A stretch of 64,000 nt of DNA from Orthonyx spaldingii (Eukaryota > Chordata > Aves > Passeriformes > Orthonychidae): contig VZTJ01000255.1 of the NCBI GenBank assembly GCA_013397795.1, positions 848,017-912,016 of the forward strand. The letters are read 5' to 3'. Below, piece after piece: positions 49,250-60,459 of this stretch; the stretch's first letter is position 1, and every line of letters starts with the position of its first letter. The translations under genes and the position numbers were made by a program. The notes under the pieces were generated by a model that did not search any database, was not told the DNA's origin, and saw only the letters and a list, made by a program, of their open reading frames with translations.

Positions 49250-49345
49250 CTCCCTAGATCTCTCCTTCCGGCCACTGTTGGGCACAGGCTACTCAATAAG
49301 GTGGCTCTTTGGTTGGACTTGATACTAGGAAGTTCCCTAAGATCT
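49250..49345 (+). mobile_element. CR1 LINE 3'-end relic
   Basis: CCGGCCACTGTTGGGCACAG, then GCTACTCAATAAGG, then TGGCTCTTTGGTTGGACTTG parallels the CR1 3' end ('TGGCCACTGTTGGAGACAGG', 'ATACTGGGCTAGATGG', 'ACCTTTGGTCTGAC' or, in chicken-type copies, 'GGTTGGACTTGATGATC'). The plus orientation follows from that order. Only about 95 bases are kept, without the terminal octamer repeats. Confidence 0.5.
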
Positions 49346-51820
49346 TAAATGCTTTTCAGACTTCGGAAACACCTTAGTATTGGTGAGCCTTCTATAACAA
49401 GCCTTGCAGCATGATGAGGGTATGGTCTAATGTGCTCACAGAGTCTAAAGTCTGGTGCCTAGGACACAAAGTATCTGTATTAATAACCTCTGTATTAATC
49501 TGTCTTAATTAACTAGTATACACTTTGGATGCATCTATATGGGTGAATCAAACATGACCAGGACTGTTTTCTGGCCATCTGGCCTGAAACAGCTTGAATC
49601 CATATATACACAGACTGCCTAATGGGAACGATCTCTGGACTGACCTAACTTCTGTAGCATATCCAGGAATTGGGAGAGCACTAGTAGAACTGGTCAAAAC
49701 TGTGCCAAGGACCCTTCTAGCAATTTAATGGTTCAGACAATCAAGTTTCAGTGCCAGAGGATTTTCAGTCAAGTTGTTTAATTTACTTGGGTAGCATTAG
49801 CCTTAGGGAATCCAAAAGTCTAAGTTCGTTGATAGCTTTCAATATATCATCTACTGTTATTAGCAAGAGTAATAGCACTTTCTTGATTGATGTACGTATC
49901 TTCCTTACACCAGCATTGAAATGGTCTGCTCTGAAGGAGCAATCAGGAGTGGCAAGTTTCCAGGCAGTCCCATCTACTGCCAGTCAGCCTAGGTCTGAAG
50001 CTCTATTGTCCCACAGTCCCTGCCAGTTGGACAGGCCTAAAAGAAACAAATGAAATTTTTCATAGAAAGAAATAGGTCAGCAGCCTTCACAGCTTTTCCT
50101 TCTTAATACTTTGGTTTAGAGCACGGGTGTCCATATGTTTGCAGTGACCTGCTTGTGGCTGGTACCCCGGTGATCTTTCCTCTAGGGTGTCTGATCCTGC
50201 CCTGGAAGAGGTGCTGGCTGCAGAGAGCAGAGGGATGTTGGGATGAATGAGGAGAGCTATGGAAGCTGTATTTTTTGACACTAGAATTCCTTTGGCTTTT
50301 AGAGAGATGAAAATCTCACAAAGAGAGCATAATGAAACATCCTATGAAATGGGAATTTTTACCATGGAGCTAGCAAGAACACGGCTCTGCACTGAGTTTC
50401 TATCTCTGTTCTTTAATAGCTGACTGTGTGCTGTTTTACCATTCTTTTAGCAGATGGCAAAGGCACTTAATCTGAAACAGCAGGACTTCTCTCTGAAACA
50501 AATACAAACATTTCCTGCAGAACACAGTATGATGTAAACCCAGTGGCCAGAGTAGTTTTCTAGTGACGTGTTCCCAGGCCCTCTAAGCAATATTTGCAGA
50601 CAGGCAGCTCTTGACTCCCAGACCACGGCGAGTAGTGGGAAGCCTCCATGGCAGTCACTGTATGGGGAGCACTCTGCTCCAGGAATTCCACTGTGGGTCC
50701 CAACTGAAGCATGCCATCGGGCTCAATTCTGCATTTCAGACTGCTATAGGTCTCACAGAAGACAGAAATCTTTTCAGTTGACTTTGGGGCAGTATTGTCA
50801 GGCAGGCTCTCACCCCCAGGAATGCATGAACAGAAGGTCTCCAAGTCCTGGTGGGAGCTCAGGAAATCACCAGATCCCCATTTTTTCTTTATAATAGAGA
50901 CAGATTAGAGACAGTGTGCCCTCTTCTTGGCAATCTTATGTTTCCATCTTTTTCCCAGCTTTGGCTAAGCAGAGACAGCATCCAGCTCAGGAGCAGCAGC
51001 CGGACTCACACTCTGATGTAGGATAGTTGCATAATGTCATGCCTTCGCTTCTGTTCTCCTCTCTCACCTCACTGGGGATCTCTTGTGATAAAAACAGTAA
51101 AAAGGCTCTTAATTTATTTTGCTGACTAGAACATTTCATTATATTGATTCAGCTCATGAAAGCCCCACAAGGAAATGGAAAATAGCCCATTATTTTTAAT
51201 TTCCAATTGGAAAAGTTACAACACATTTCTATTTATGATGTGCATTTTTTTAAAAAAAAATCTAAATCATCAAATTCAGCACTTATTTTTAGAACAGTCT
51301 ATTTCCATCGTTAAGGAAAGACTAAGGTTTGAACTTGTGTTTCTCTATATCACAAGCTGCTGAGGTTCAAAGAGATTATTCATATATATTTTGCACAGAG
51401 TTGGTGAGGAGGTGAAACTGCCAAATATCCTGAACTTCTCTATTTTGGGAAAAATGGTGGGCTAGGATGATCTTATAAAATATATTCACGGCTTAAATTG
51501 AACAATTTAACACTCTGAAGCTTAAGTAAAAAATTAATAGAAGGCAAATCTTTGAAGTGGTGGCATGTGTGTAAGCTTCTTGTCCCCTGCAGCCAAAAAA
51601 AAAAAGTCATCAAGGCTTCAGACAAGTAGCATTAAGCATCCGAATTCTCCACAAAAATATTCATGATGTAGAGCAATTACTTGTTTCTGATATTAGAGAA
51701 AAGTTGCTAAAATGTGTTTATTTTGCCTCTCTCTGTATAATATCCTTTGGAATGTGTGCTTTACATGACTTCTGTCTCATGGTAGATTCATGTTCTGTGG
51801 TGTAATCATATACCCCCATG

Positions 51821-51885
51821 CACATTCACACATGTACACAGATATATTTACATACACACACATACACGCACACATACACACACAA
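51821..51885. repeat. Imperfect (CA)n microsatellite
   Basis: CA-rich run with TG, TA and GC interruptions (ACATACACACACATACACGC). Confidence 0.85.
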
Positions 51886-52368
51886 AGAACAAATAAACTA
51901 GATGGCCAGAAAGTCTTGGCATGCACTCGGTTATTTCTGTATTGCTCTTGCTTGAAGCACATTTAACATTTTACTTGACTTGAAAACTTAGTAAGGTAGA
52001 TGGATTAAGGAAAAAAAAGCCAAAGGTTGAAAGGATGAATAACTGAGAGAATAAAGCATTGGGCACTTACAGTACTGCTGGCACTGAATGCAAGGAATCA
52101 GTCCTACAGATCTCAAAAGGGTGAGGAACGAAACTCAAACACACCCGGTTTGGTCAGCCCCAAAAACGTAACTGAACAAAGACATCCCAAACCTGCAGCT
52201 TGGGTTAAAGAGCTAAGACACTAATCCAGTACAAAGGGCTTTATTCAGACTGTTTACCCTTTTGTATGTATGTATATACAATCAAAACTAATTTTTTTTC
52301 AGACCCTGATGTGAACCAGTGCTCTATACAAATCTGTGGGGAAAAAGTCCAGCAAGTTATTTCACTGA

Positions 52369-52414
52369 CAAAAGTGGCCTTTATGTTGCTTCAAAAGTGG
52401 CCTTTACACTTTGC
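52369..52414 (+). repeat. 23-bp direct repeat, two copies
   Basis: CAAAAGTGGCCTTTA occurs at 52369 and again at 52392. The 15-base cores are identical and the rest of each 23-base unit is diverged. A local tandem duplication. Confidence 0.75.
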
Positions 52415-52429
52415 AAAGTTCCTTTAGAA

Positions 52430-52800
52430 TAAGGTCTGCGAGGAATTTTGTGGAAAACAGAGCTACTTTACAGTATTTTCTCCGCACTGACTCTTTAAAC
52501 ATACTAAATCTGTGCTTTGTTAACTCAGCATTCAAACGTAGAGAAATCCAAAGAGCAGGTCAACTTTCTGTCCCTAACGACAGCTTTCCCTCTCAACCGG
52601 CCAATGGCCTGGTCACACAACCTAACCTCCTGCCCTGGAAGATTTATCATCAGCTTTGCATATGTCCTTGTCGCTTTGAACTAAATGGGGCTGCTCAACA
52701 TGCCCTAAAATCTAGTGCCTGTGCATGCCTTTGCTCGACTGAACCCCGAAGAGCTATTAGTGCTGAAAGCTAATTGTAGGTGTTTTGCTCTCGATAGTGT
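52430..52800. other. CpG-retaining unique block of unknown role
   Basis: About nine CpGs by hand count lie in ordinary, not GC-rich, context (CTGCGAGG, CTCCGCAC, AAACGTAG, AACGACAG, AACCGGCC, GTCGCTTT, GCTCGACT, CCCCGAAG, CTCTCGATAG). An open frame of 120 codons crosses most of it on the plus strand but matches no family I know, and no clear splice sites frame it. Retained CpGs suggest constraint or germline hypomethylation. It could also be the body of the L2-like element whose 3' end follows directly. Confidence 0.3.
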
Positions 52801-52814
52801 ATCTGAAATTTAGT

Positions 52815-52960
52815 GTAGCATGTGTCTTGCTGTCTCAATTAAACTGCAGTCCCTTCAGGGAAGGAGCTACCTTTTATTCTGTGTAGTTTTCAGAGCATCA
52901 GGATTCTAACTTCAGATGGGGCATTTAGGTGCTACCATGATATGGATAAATAAAGGACAA
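52815..52960 (+). mobile_element. L2-type LINE 3'-end relic
   Basis: Landmarks in order are CTTGCTGTCTCAATTAAACT, GCAGTCCCTTCAGGGAAGGA, GCTACCTTTTATTCTGTGTA, CAGAGCATC, then GGGGCATTTAGGTGCTACCA and GGATAAATAAA. Sauropsid L2-like 3' ends, as I recall them, read 'CTTAGATTGTAAGCTC', 'TTTGGGGCAGGGACTG', 'TCTTTTTGTTCTGTGT', 'ACAGCACCTAGCAC', 'GGGGCTCCTAGGTGCTACGG', 'TAATACAAATAA'. Every block has a counterpart at the right spacing, which makes this a fairly secure relic. Confidence 0.6.
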
Positions 52961-52964
52961 TATA

Positions 52965-55900
52965 AAACGGTGCCACCAAAGAAAATGAAGGATGTGAAAG
53001 GTAATAAATAAAGCTAATTTAATCCATCTGAAAACAACTGATTAAACCAGCAATCAGATCAGAAATAAGGTAAAAAATGGAAATCTTTCCATAAACATTT
53101 TCTACCTTTCTCAGAGGAGTAGTGCAAAGATGATATATCACTCATCCCTACACAAACCTTGCTTTGATTTATTACTTCTTAAATAAAAAAAAAACCTCTG
53201 TGATTTTTGTTGCTAAGTGTTTTTGCAACACTTCTCAAGAGAAATCCATGCCTATACTAACAGACCTTACATATATCTCTTTAACTGGTAAAAAGACAAG
53301 CTTCCAAGACTTTCTAGAAGCTAGATAAGGAACAAATAACATAGATCCAAACCTTCTGCTTCTTGTCTGTGGATATTAAGTATATTGCTGTGAATATAGA
53401 GCTGAAAGACTATTCAGATGCAAGAAGGCAATACTCAATTTCTCCTCCCAAAGACAGTTTCTTTGTCAGAATTAGAGGAATTCTAAAGGGCTTTTCACTT
53501 GCACAAAAAGCCGCCTGCCAGCAATGATCATGGTTAAACAAAAAGCATGTCCAATAGAGCAAGCCACTCATGTGACTATCATTTGCAACCCAGGTACTGG
53601 GCGCAAACGCCGGCTGCATACTTTGATCTAAATATACCCCAATTAAGGTTTGACTGATTATCTGTGCTCACAGAGTGGAGGTAGGCAAATTTAACAAATG
53701 GCAATGAGGAAACTTGGGTTTATGGAGTAATTTAACAAAGGCAACATAATGGCAATAACATAGGAGCAGCAGACCACCTGCTCCTCGGCTGGGTTCACTT
53801 TCTCATGGACCTGTCACACTGTAGAGCTCCTCACACAAATAAAACAAGAAATAAGTAATTCTCCTAGAGAGCAATTGTTAAACCACCAGTCCTGAAATAC
53901 ACCGTGATGGAAATTGATATTAAGTGACATTTTTTAAACCTGTTTGAGGAAATCAAAGCTCTCATTGATTAGAGCAGAGGTTTTAACCAAAAGAAGTGCA
54001 AAAACAACCAATATTTCTCACTTTGAGAATTATATATGGATTTTGCCAAAAAAACTGTAAGTGTAGCAGAATATCTTCATGAAAACAGTAAATAATGGAA
54101 AACATTAGTTTTTCTTTAAGCTCTTTTATAGCACACTTTAACATATCTATCAGAGAGTCAGGCCTTTGTTATTTGGGTAAATTATAATTCTAATTTTTTT
54201 TAATCCTGTTTTGGCTGTTTTGGCATTATTAACATATTTGTTTAATCTCTACTGAGCAACATGGAGTGAAATTTAGAAGTAAAAGGTACAATAGCACATC
54301 TTAAAAAAAAATCAGGTTGTGCCATGAGATTGATACCAACGGATCTAGAAGATAAAACTGCAATATGAATTACCTTTCTTGTTTTGGTGGATGAGAGGAA
54401 AGAGGCTAAAACATAATGGAATTGTGGTATAACTAGACAGAAGGCTCTGAAAACACTATTAGCAGGAGGTTATTTTACATTTGTGAAGGAAAAAACAGGG
54501 AAAAAATTCAGTAATTAACAGTTGCTTCAAAGACTCAAAGACTGTTGATATGGGATATTTTCCCAGAACATTTGGCCTGGATCCTAAGGGACTAATTTTA
54601 CTTTCAGGTGACCTATGGACGTGAGTCAGCACCTTGGGTAAGCATTTGAAAACAGATGCCCATGCACCATTTGTTCCTTGCCTCTTGCCACTGATATAAA
54701 TGACAATTAATATGCACATCTGAACACGTATACTCACTGTGGGATTGCAGACACTAGAGACCTTTGCTTCATTGTCATAATGTGTTTTTTCCCATGAGTA
54801 CATTTACTGCTAATTCTTTCAGCTCTCACAACTGAGCATTGTTAAAAACAGAAAAAAAAAGGAAAAAAAAATATCACTCAGACACAGTTGGGGAGAAATC
54901 TTAAAGTTTTGATTAAAAAGATGTTGACACAGATGTTGGGAGAGTCTGCAGACTGGATTTCCTGGACAGAGTAATCAGAGTAAAGATTTAACTCACCTCG
55001 CTTAAGAAGTCCTAAACATAAATGTCCTAACCACTGTGTTCTTTCTTCACTGAGAGTAGAGGAAAAAAAAATCTTTTCAGAGAACCATTCATCTTAAGTT
55101 TTTTAGCTGCTCAAATTGCCTCTAGAGGGGCCTATTTTCCACCATTACAGTGAAAGTCTAAATTCAGGAGTTTCAGTTGAGATGACTAATTCCTAGTCAT
55201 TGGCTTTCGGGAAGATCTCTTCCAAATATCCATGGAGCTTTCCTGCATGGGGGGCAGGCTCTAGTTTGTGCATGCTGGGGTATTCATTGCATCAGAGAAG
55301 CCTGGACATGAAGGTAAAGCTGGTGGCTCCCAAACTTACCAGCAAATTGTGAGAAAAACAAAAACAGGATCTGTTTGGAATGGACCTGGCTGTAAGAGGC
55401 TCAGATCTGGACCTAGACCTGGACTTTGGGATACAACAGCCATTGGAAAAGAGTGATCAGGGTTGGCACTGCTCTACCTGTGTTCACAAAAAGTTTTGGG
55501 TCAGTGCTTGGCACTTAGTGCCATATGCAGCAAAATGCCTACGCACTGTGGGACCAGCTCAGGGTCATGTGTCAGCATAAACTCACAATTTCTTCTATTT
55601 ATCAGCTACTGTCACAAACTAGAACATTACTTTACGGCAGCAGAAATTTGGGGTGTGTGTCTGTTAATCTTACTTTACTGTGAAAATGTTCATGATAGTC
55701 CTTTTACTATCAAGATGTAATGCTGCTGATTAAATTACAAATGACACACTACATCAATTCGTATTACAGATGCTCGGGTCTCTGAGTATGTACACTCATG
55801 TGGCTGATACCCTTCTTGCCCATTTCTCATACCATTCAACCAGTAATTACCAGCGAAGATTTCAGAGCAAACTTGAGGTAGTCACGCATCTCACTGTCAA

Positions 55901-56995
55901 TCAAAGGTTTTATTTTTTTTGGCAATGTTTATGTGATATCAGGGGTCAGAGGTTTTTAACCCTATTTCCCCTGGTGAACTATTACAATCCTCTGTTGGAT
56001 TCTGCTGGGAAAGGAACATATCCTATTATGCTGCTATCAATTCTTCATCTTGTAGCATCACTTCACAATTCACAGATATGATATCATTAAGGCTGAAATT
56101 CTACCGTATGTTGAACCCTTTGTTTATTTCCCTAAGACCTGCAAGATCTTGGGACTAGTCTTCAGTTATGATGAGACCTGTCAAAAATGAATTTACCAGT
56201 TTTTGTGTACTATCAATATTTTATTATTTAATGATAGTTTAAGGTTCTACTAGATACAGCTTGTTCATAACTAGTCTGAAAAAGGAGATTAGCTTTTGCA
56301 AACAGTTGTCTTTCATTCTTTTTACCCAAAACACAAATATATTTTGCTGAAAACTGAAAATCTTTCATTTTTTAATGCAATAGTTAAAATTTTTTTATTA
56401 TGATAGGGAAGAACTTTCTTTGTGGGGAAAAAAAAAGAAAAAGTTATGAAATAATCAGGTTGTTCAGTGAAAAAAATCCACCTTGGTAGAAAATTCTTGG
56501 CCAGGCTATTTCTTACAACCATTGGAGCCCTACACATGTACTCTATGAATAAAGTTTATAAGCCCTGGATAACCTCTATAAGTGGATAAAATGAGAAATG
56601 TAACATGGTAGTTACTGAGAGTGGCACCTCAGCTATTCTGGTTTTACGGTTGATTTTTAAAAAAAATATATGTATGATACTTTAGTAATAATCATCATCA
56701 TCATCCTCCTTTCCTTTTTTTGCACCAAGTTACAATATGATGAGAACACAACATTCCCCTCAGTATAATTCTCCAGCACAAACTTGGCAAAAATTTTCAA
56801 GCACTGCTGTGACAGCAGAGCTGAGAAAGTGAAACAGATACAATTGTTGACAAAAGTAATGTGATTCTTAACAGAATAATAAATAGAAGCCACCAAAGCA
56901 TTTTTACCAATAGAAGAGTGGCTCCTTTGTATAAAATTGACTTACATACATATAAGACAGAGTGAGTTTTTAGTATGATGCTGCAGAGACATAAG
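52965..56995. other. AT-rich non-coding DNA, no gene seen
   Basis: Long AT-rich stretch with A- and T-runs (for example around 54,850-54,875 and 56,425-56,445) and a short (ATC)n near 56,690-56,705. No exon, RNA gene or dated repeat family is recognised. Around 53,870-53,945 the sequence is mildly homeodomain-motif-rich. Confidence 0.5.
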
Positions 56996-56999
56996 GGCA

Positions 57000-57160
57000 C
57001 TGACATAGTCCTGGAGTCGCCTTTTAATAAGTGAAGTGTGAGGGGGCTGGGCAACCCATGGGGGTGATATGGAGCCGCTTGCTTCCAGGTCACTGCTTTG
57101 AATCCGGCCTTGGCTGATGCCAACTGAGAGCCGTAACTCTTTCATTCCTGCTTGGTGGAC
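57000..57160 (+). mobile_element. Possible tRNA-derived SINE relic
   Basis: GCTTTGAATCC (57095-57105) resembles an RNA polymerase III B box (GGTTCGANTCC). It is followed by GGCCTTGGCTGATGCCAACT and GAGAGCCGTAACTCTTTC, wording that resembles SINE bodies I recall from reptile genomes. No clear A box is found upstream. A weak call. Confidence 0.28.
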
Positions 57161-57164
57161 TTAA

Positions 57165-60050
57165 AAACTTCTTTTTTGGGTTCAGCACGAGTGGGTGCTT
57201 GCTGCACTGGCAAGCCTTGTCACAGTGGCAGGAGCAGTATGGGGATGGTGAGGCTGGGCCTGGTGGTCTGTGCACAGTGGGAGGGTGTGAGTAGGGCACG
57301 TTGCTCCTGTGCCCGTAACCCCGTGCATCGACTGCCATGCTGGTGTAGCCGTGTTGGCAAAAAAGCTCCCTGAAGAACACCAGTCTTGAGGACATAGAGT
57401 GCTTTATTCTGCATGGCTTGTTCCTCAATATCATTCCTGAAAAGTTTTCAGTAAGTGAGCTAATCCTAAAAAATTTTTGGTTTAGAGTAGGTGCACTAGT
57501 TTGAAAACAAATGGACAGGAGGTCATTCTTATGCCATTTTATGTCTATTCCCCCACCTCCCATACTGTGCACCACCTGGCAGCCCAAAAGCAAACTCATA
57601 AAATAGCATAACATTTTCTAGCTATTTATTTATTTGCTACACTTACTTTCTAATGGAGTGTGTGCAACATCATATTTAAAACATGACCTTAGAAACTTAA
57701 AAACACATCCATTTCTCCCAAAGACTATACAGCTGCCAGAGAAAAGGGGACATTCAGTAAACTGCATGTCACTATCAGCTATTGATAGCCAGTGATTTGT
57801 TCTGAATCCAAAGGCTAAACCAACCCTCATGCTGCTGTATGTCAGATGCAATTGGTCCAAAGTCAAAGTTTTACAGCTCAGACAGGGCGCACTTTATCCT
57901 TCAGGCTGCTACTTAAGATAGCCATGACCCTGAGGAGAACCAGTCAACAAAACAGACAGACAAGAGGATGTGATTTGTATGCATCCCTGAGCCTGCTCAA
58001 ATCACCTCTGACCTTCAGGTCAGGCTGCAAATGACAGCAGAGTGCATGCACCTGATCAGACAGCACATTCTCATTAGAAAGCCTGGGAAAAGGGGGCAGC
58101 TACACTGTGTTTACTCATAGACCAAATGCAATCTACCCAGGAAATGAGAAGAAAAAAGATCAATTTAGCTCAACAGAAGGATGTGAGCAACATGTAAGTA
58201 TGTTATGAAATTCCATATCAAACTGCTTATTCTTATAAACCCAGATGGGAACTCTCTGCCTGGATGAGTCACCAAGAAGACAGGTTAGCAATGGAAAATG
58301 GGTATTTATTTGCTGCAGAATACCATGCTAGGAGTCTTTGCTAGGGTGCATAACTTCTAATAAACTGAGATCCACAATCAAAGGCATTTATAGGCTTGAT
58401 TTGCTGCTAGTACTAGTTGATCATCAGTGCAGTTTGCTGATTTGAAAGTTGTATAGTCATTGCTGCTAATTTACATTAGCATATGTGAATTTACCCAGTA
58501 GAGAGGGCTGGATTTATCCAGCAGAAGGGCAGTGTTCACGTGTAAATCCAGGCTTTCCTAAATTTGATTGCTTGGATATGGCAGCCTGTCAAATTATCAG
58601 TGAGGTCAAACCCATGTTTTTTCTGCCAGGCTTCTGGAGGTAATCTGTGCTGAGGTTTTGGTTTAGGACAATTTCCAGCACATTTGGAGCAAGTCTGTGA
58701 TTTGAAGGGTGAGTGTGTTTGGTGACTGTGTTACTTTGTGCAGAGACTAAGGACCACTCTTCATTGGTTCTCCAAGCTGGCATCACATTTCTTATCAATT
58801 TCATCTGGCATTAGACTGAAGGCTGCAGTGCTGCCACGATCCATCTATGCTAAACAGGCCTGCCGACGGCAGCGAGGGACCTGTGGCACGGGTACACGGC
58901 ATCACTCGTGCAGACACTAAGGAAATGTGATTTGTGCCTCTGCTTGTCAGGGGCTGCAAGGACTGCTTTGGCCTTGGTGTCAGGTCAGACCTGGGGCTAA
59001 ATGGGGAAAGTGCTGCCCACCTATTGCCTTGGTGCGAATGGAGATCAGCTTAGCGTGCAATGCATCTGACTCAGCCATTTCTGCTTCCAGCCCTTGCCGT
59101 GCCACCTCCCTGCTCAGTCCCACTTCTCTGCCCAGGCACGAGAATGGCACTTATCGTGCCAGGCAAGAATTCCTGTGCAGTCTGATTGCAAACCCACCAC
59201 AGCATGGAGGCTAAGTCCCTCCTTTGCAATCCTGGACAACAGCAAATTTAGAGAATCCTTCTGGAACCAACCTACGACACGCTAGAAGCATACTACTGAT
59301 AGGTTTCCTGAATGTCTGAAGTGAAGTTGCTGGTGAAGAGGTCAGCGTCATGACCTATAACTACTCTCTTTTAAGAGTAAAACTGAATAGTTTTATCCAG
59401 TAATGAACCATGCTCCTTGCTAGACATGAGATTTTGCCACAAACATGAGATGGGAAACAAAGTTGAAACAGAATTTAAGGCTGGTCCTTTGCTTGGGTTG
59501 AGTAGGGACTCAATGTGTGAAGGTTAGTTATTTTGCATTTTCCATACAGATCCACACATTTATGACAGATTTTAACTGTGACATTCAGATTCATGTTTTC
59601 CTCTGGTGATATCCATGTCAGCAGACAGTAAAGGAATCCTACACAGTGGGATTATTTTAGTATCATTCCTGTGAATTAAATAAGTGCCTTTTTAAAGCTC
59701 TCAGTATATACAATATCTGGTGATAGACATATTCTGGAGAGGAGCCAGCCTTACTTTTACATAGGTGTCAAACTACCCATGTTATGACATTAATGTTGTT
59801 TTCAGGCTTACTAGACAATCACTGAGGCCCGTGAGCATATTGCCTCTTGATTCCAAGGCATTTCAGCATCCTGAGCTGGAGAAGACAGAGAATGCCTCTG
59901 ACACAGCTACCCTGTGCAGAAGAAGAGAGAAAAAAAGTGTCCCTGTGAGTACCATGAACAGTCACAGCAGTCTGGATTCCTAGTAAAATCCTTTTCAGTG
60001 TGCTGGCCTCAGTTCTAGGGAGAAGAATAAAAATAGACTTTGTTGCTGGA
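57165..60050. other. Non-coding DNA, no gene seen
   Basis: A GC-richer patch at 57.2-57.36 kb and another at 58.85-59.2 kb have some CpGs but no island. A 174-codon minus-strand frame (57090-57614) spans the possible SINE and is not protein-like. No exon is recognised. Confidence 0.5.
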
Positions 60051-60054
60051 ATAA

Positions 60055-60455
60055 AATAAGAACAGAGGAACAAGAGAACAGCTGTACTGAATGAGACCAA
60101 AGGTCCTTCTGCTCCTGTCCCTGACAGTGTCTAGTAATAACTGCTTAGGGAAAGACTATGAGGAGAACAGCACGGAGTGACCCTTCCCATGGCAGAGTCT
60201 CTCTGCTTTCAGCTATCTATAATTTAGGAATTTCCTGACACACATGTGGTTGTCCACTGGACTTTTATTTTCTGGCTTTGTGTAGTTGCTTTTTGAGCCC
60301 ATTTGGCTTCCACATCCTCCTCTAGGGAGGAGTTACACAGTACAAGGAGCCCAAGAATGCTGTATGTGAAGGGGTACTTTTGTTTGTGTTAAAATTGTCT
60401 TACACCTAGTAATTTCATTTGGTGCTTCTTGAACACCAGACCAAGAGACATTGCA
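60055..60455 (-). mobile_element. CR1 LINE 3' relic, about 400 bp
   Basis: The plus strand is a recognisable reverse complement of a turtle/crocodilian-type CR1 3' end. It reads AATAAGAACAGAGGAACAAG, ACTGAATGAGACCAAAGGTC, CCTGTCCCTGACAGTGTCTA and GGAGTGACCCTTCCCATGGC. It then continues TTTTTGAGCCCATTTGGCTT, CCACATCCTCCTCTAGGGAG, GAGTTACACAG, GGGGTACTTTTGTTTGTGTT and TAATTTCATTTGGTGCTTCT. Each block has a counterpart in the consensus I recall ('ACTGGGTCAGACCAAAGGTC', 'CCTGTCTCCGACAGTGGCCA', 'AGTGATCCATCCCCTGTC', 'CTTCACAACATCCTCTGGCA', 'GAGTTCCACAG', 'TACTTCCTTTTGTTTGTTTT', 'TAATTTCATTTGGTGACCCC'). The element points left and is 5'-truncated near 60,455. It is heavily diverged, so ancient, and keeps no open frame. 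Confidence 0.75.
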
Positions 60456-60459
60456 AGAT

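Larger units (their letters stand above)
49350..52425. other. Non-coding DNA, no gene seen
   Basis: Unique sequence with a CA-rich tract at 51.82 kb, an A11 run near 51,595-51,605 and a short two-copy repeat near 52.37 kb. No exon or RNA gene is recognised. Confidence 0.5.

Noticed and set aside
51460..51490. GGGCTAGGATGATCTTATAA as a CR1 end
   Set aside because: Only about 18 bases resemble the CR1 3' wording and no further blocks support it.
41729..51885. CA-rich tracts as a CRISPR array
   Set aside because: They are simple dinucleotide microsatellites without regular repeat-spacer structure, in a vertebrate genome.
52411..52773. 120-codon plus-strand frame as a gene
   Set aside because: There are no clear splice sites or known family, and it adjoins an L2 3' end. 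It is kept only as a block of unknown role.
57090..57614. 174-codon minus-strand frame
   Set aside because: It runs through a possible SINE relic and low-complexity Pro/His/Cys sequence, with no recognisable domain.
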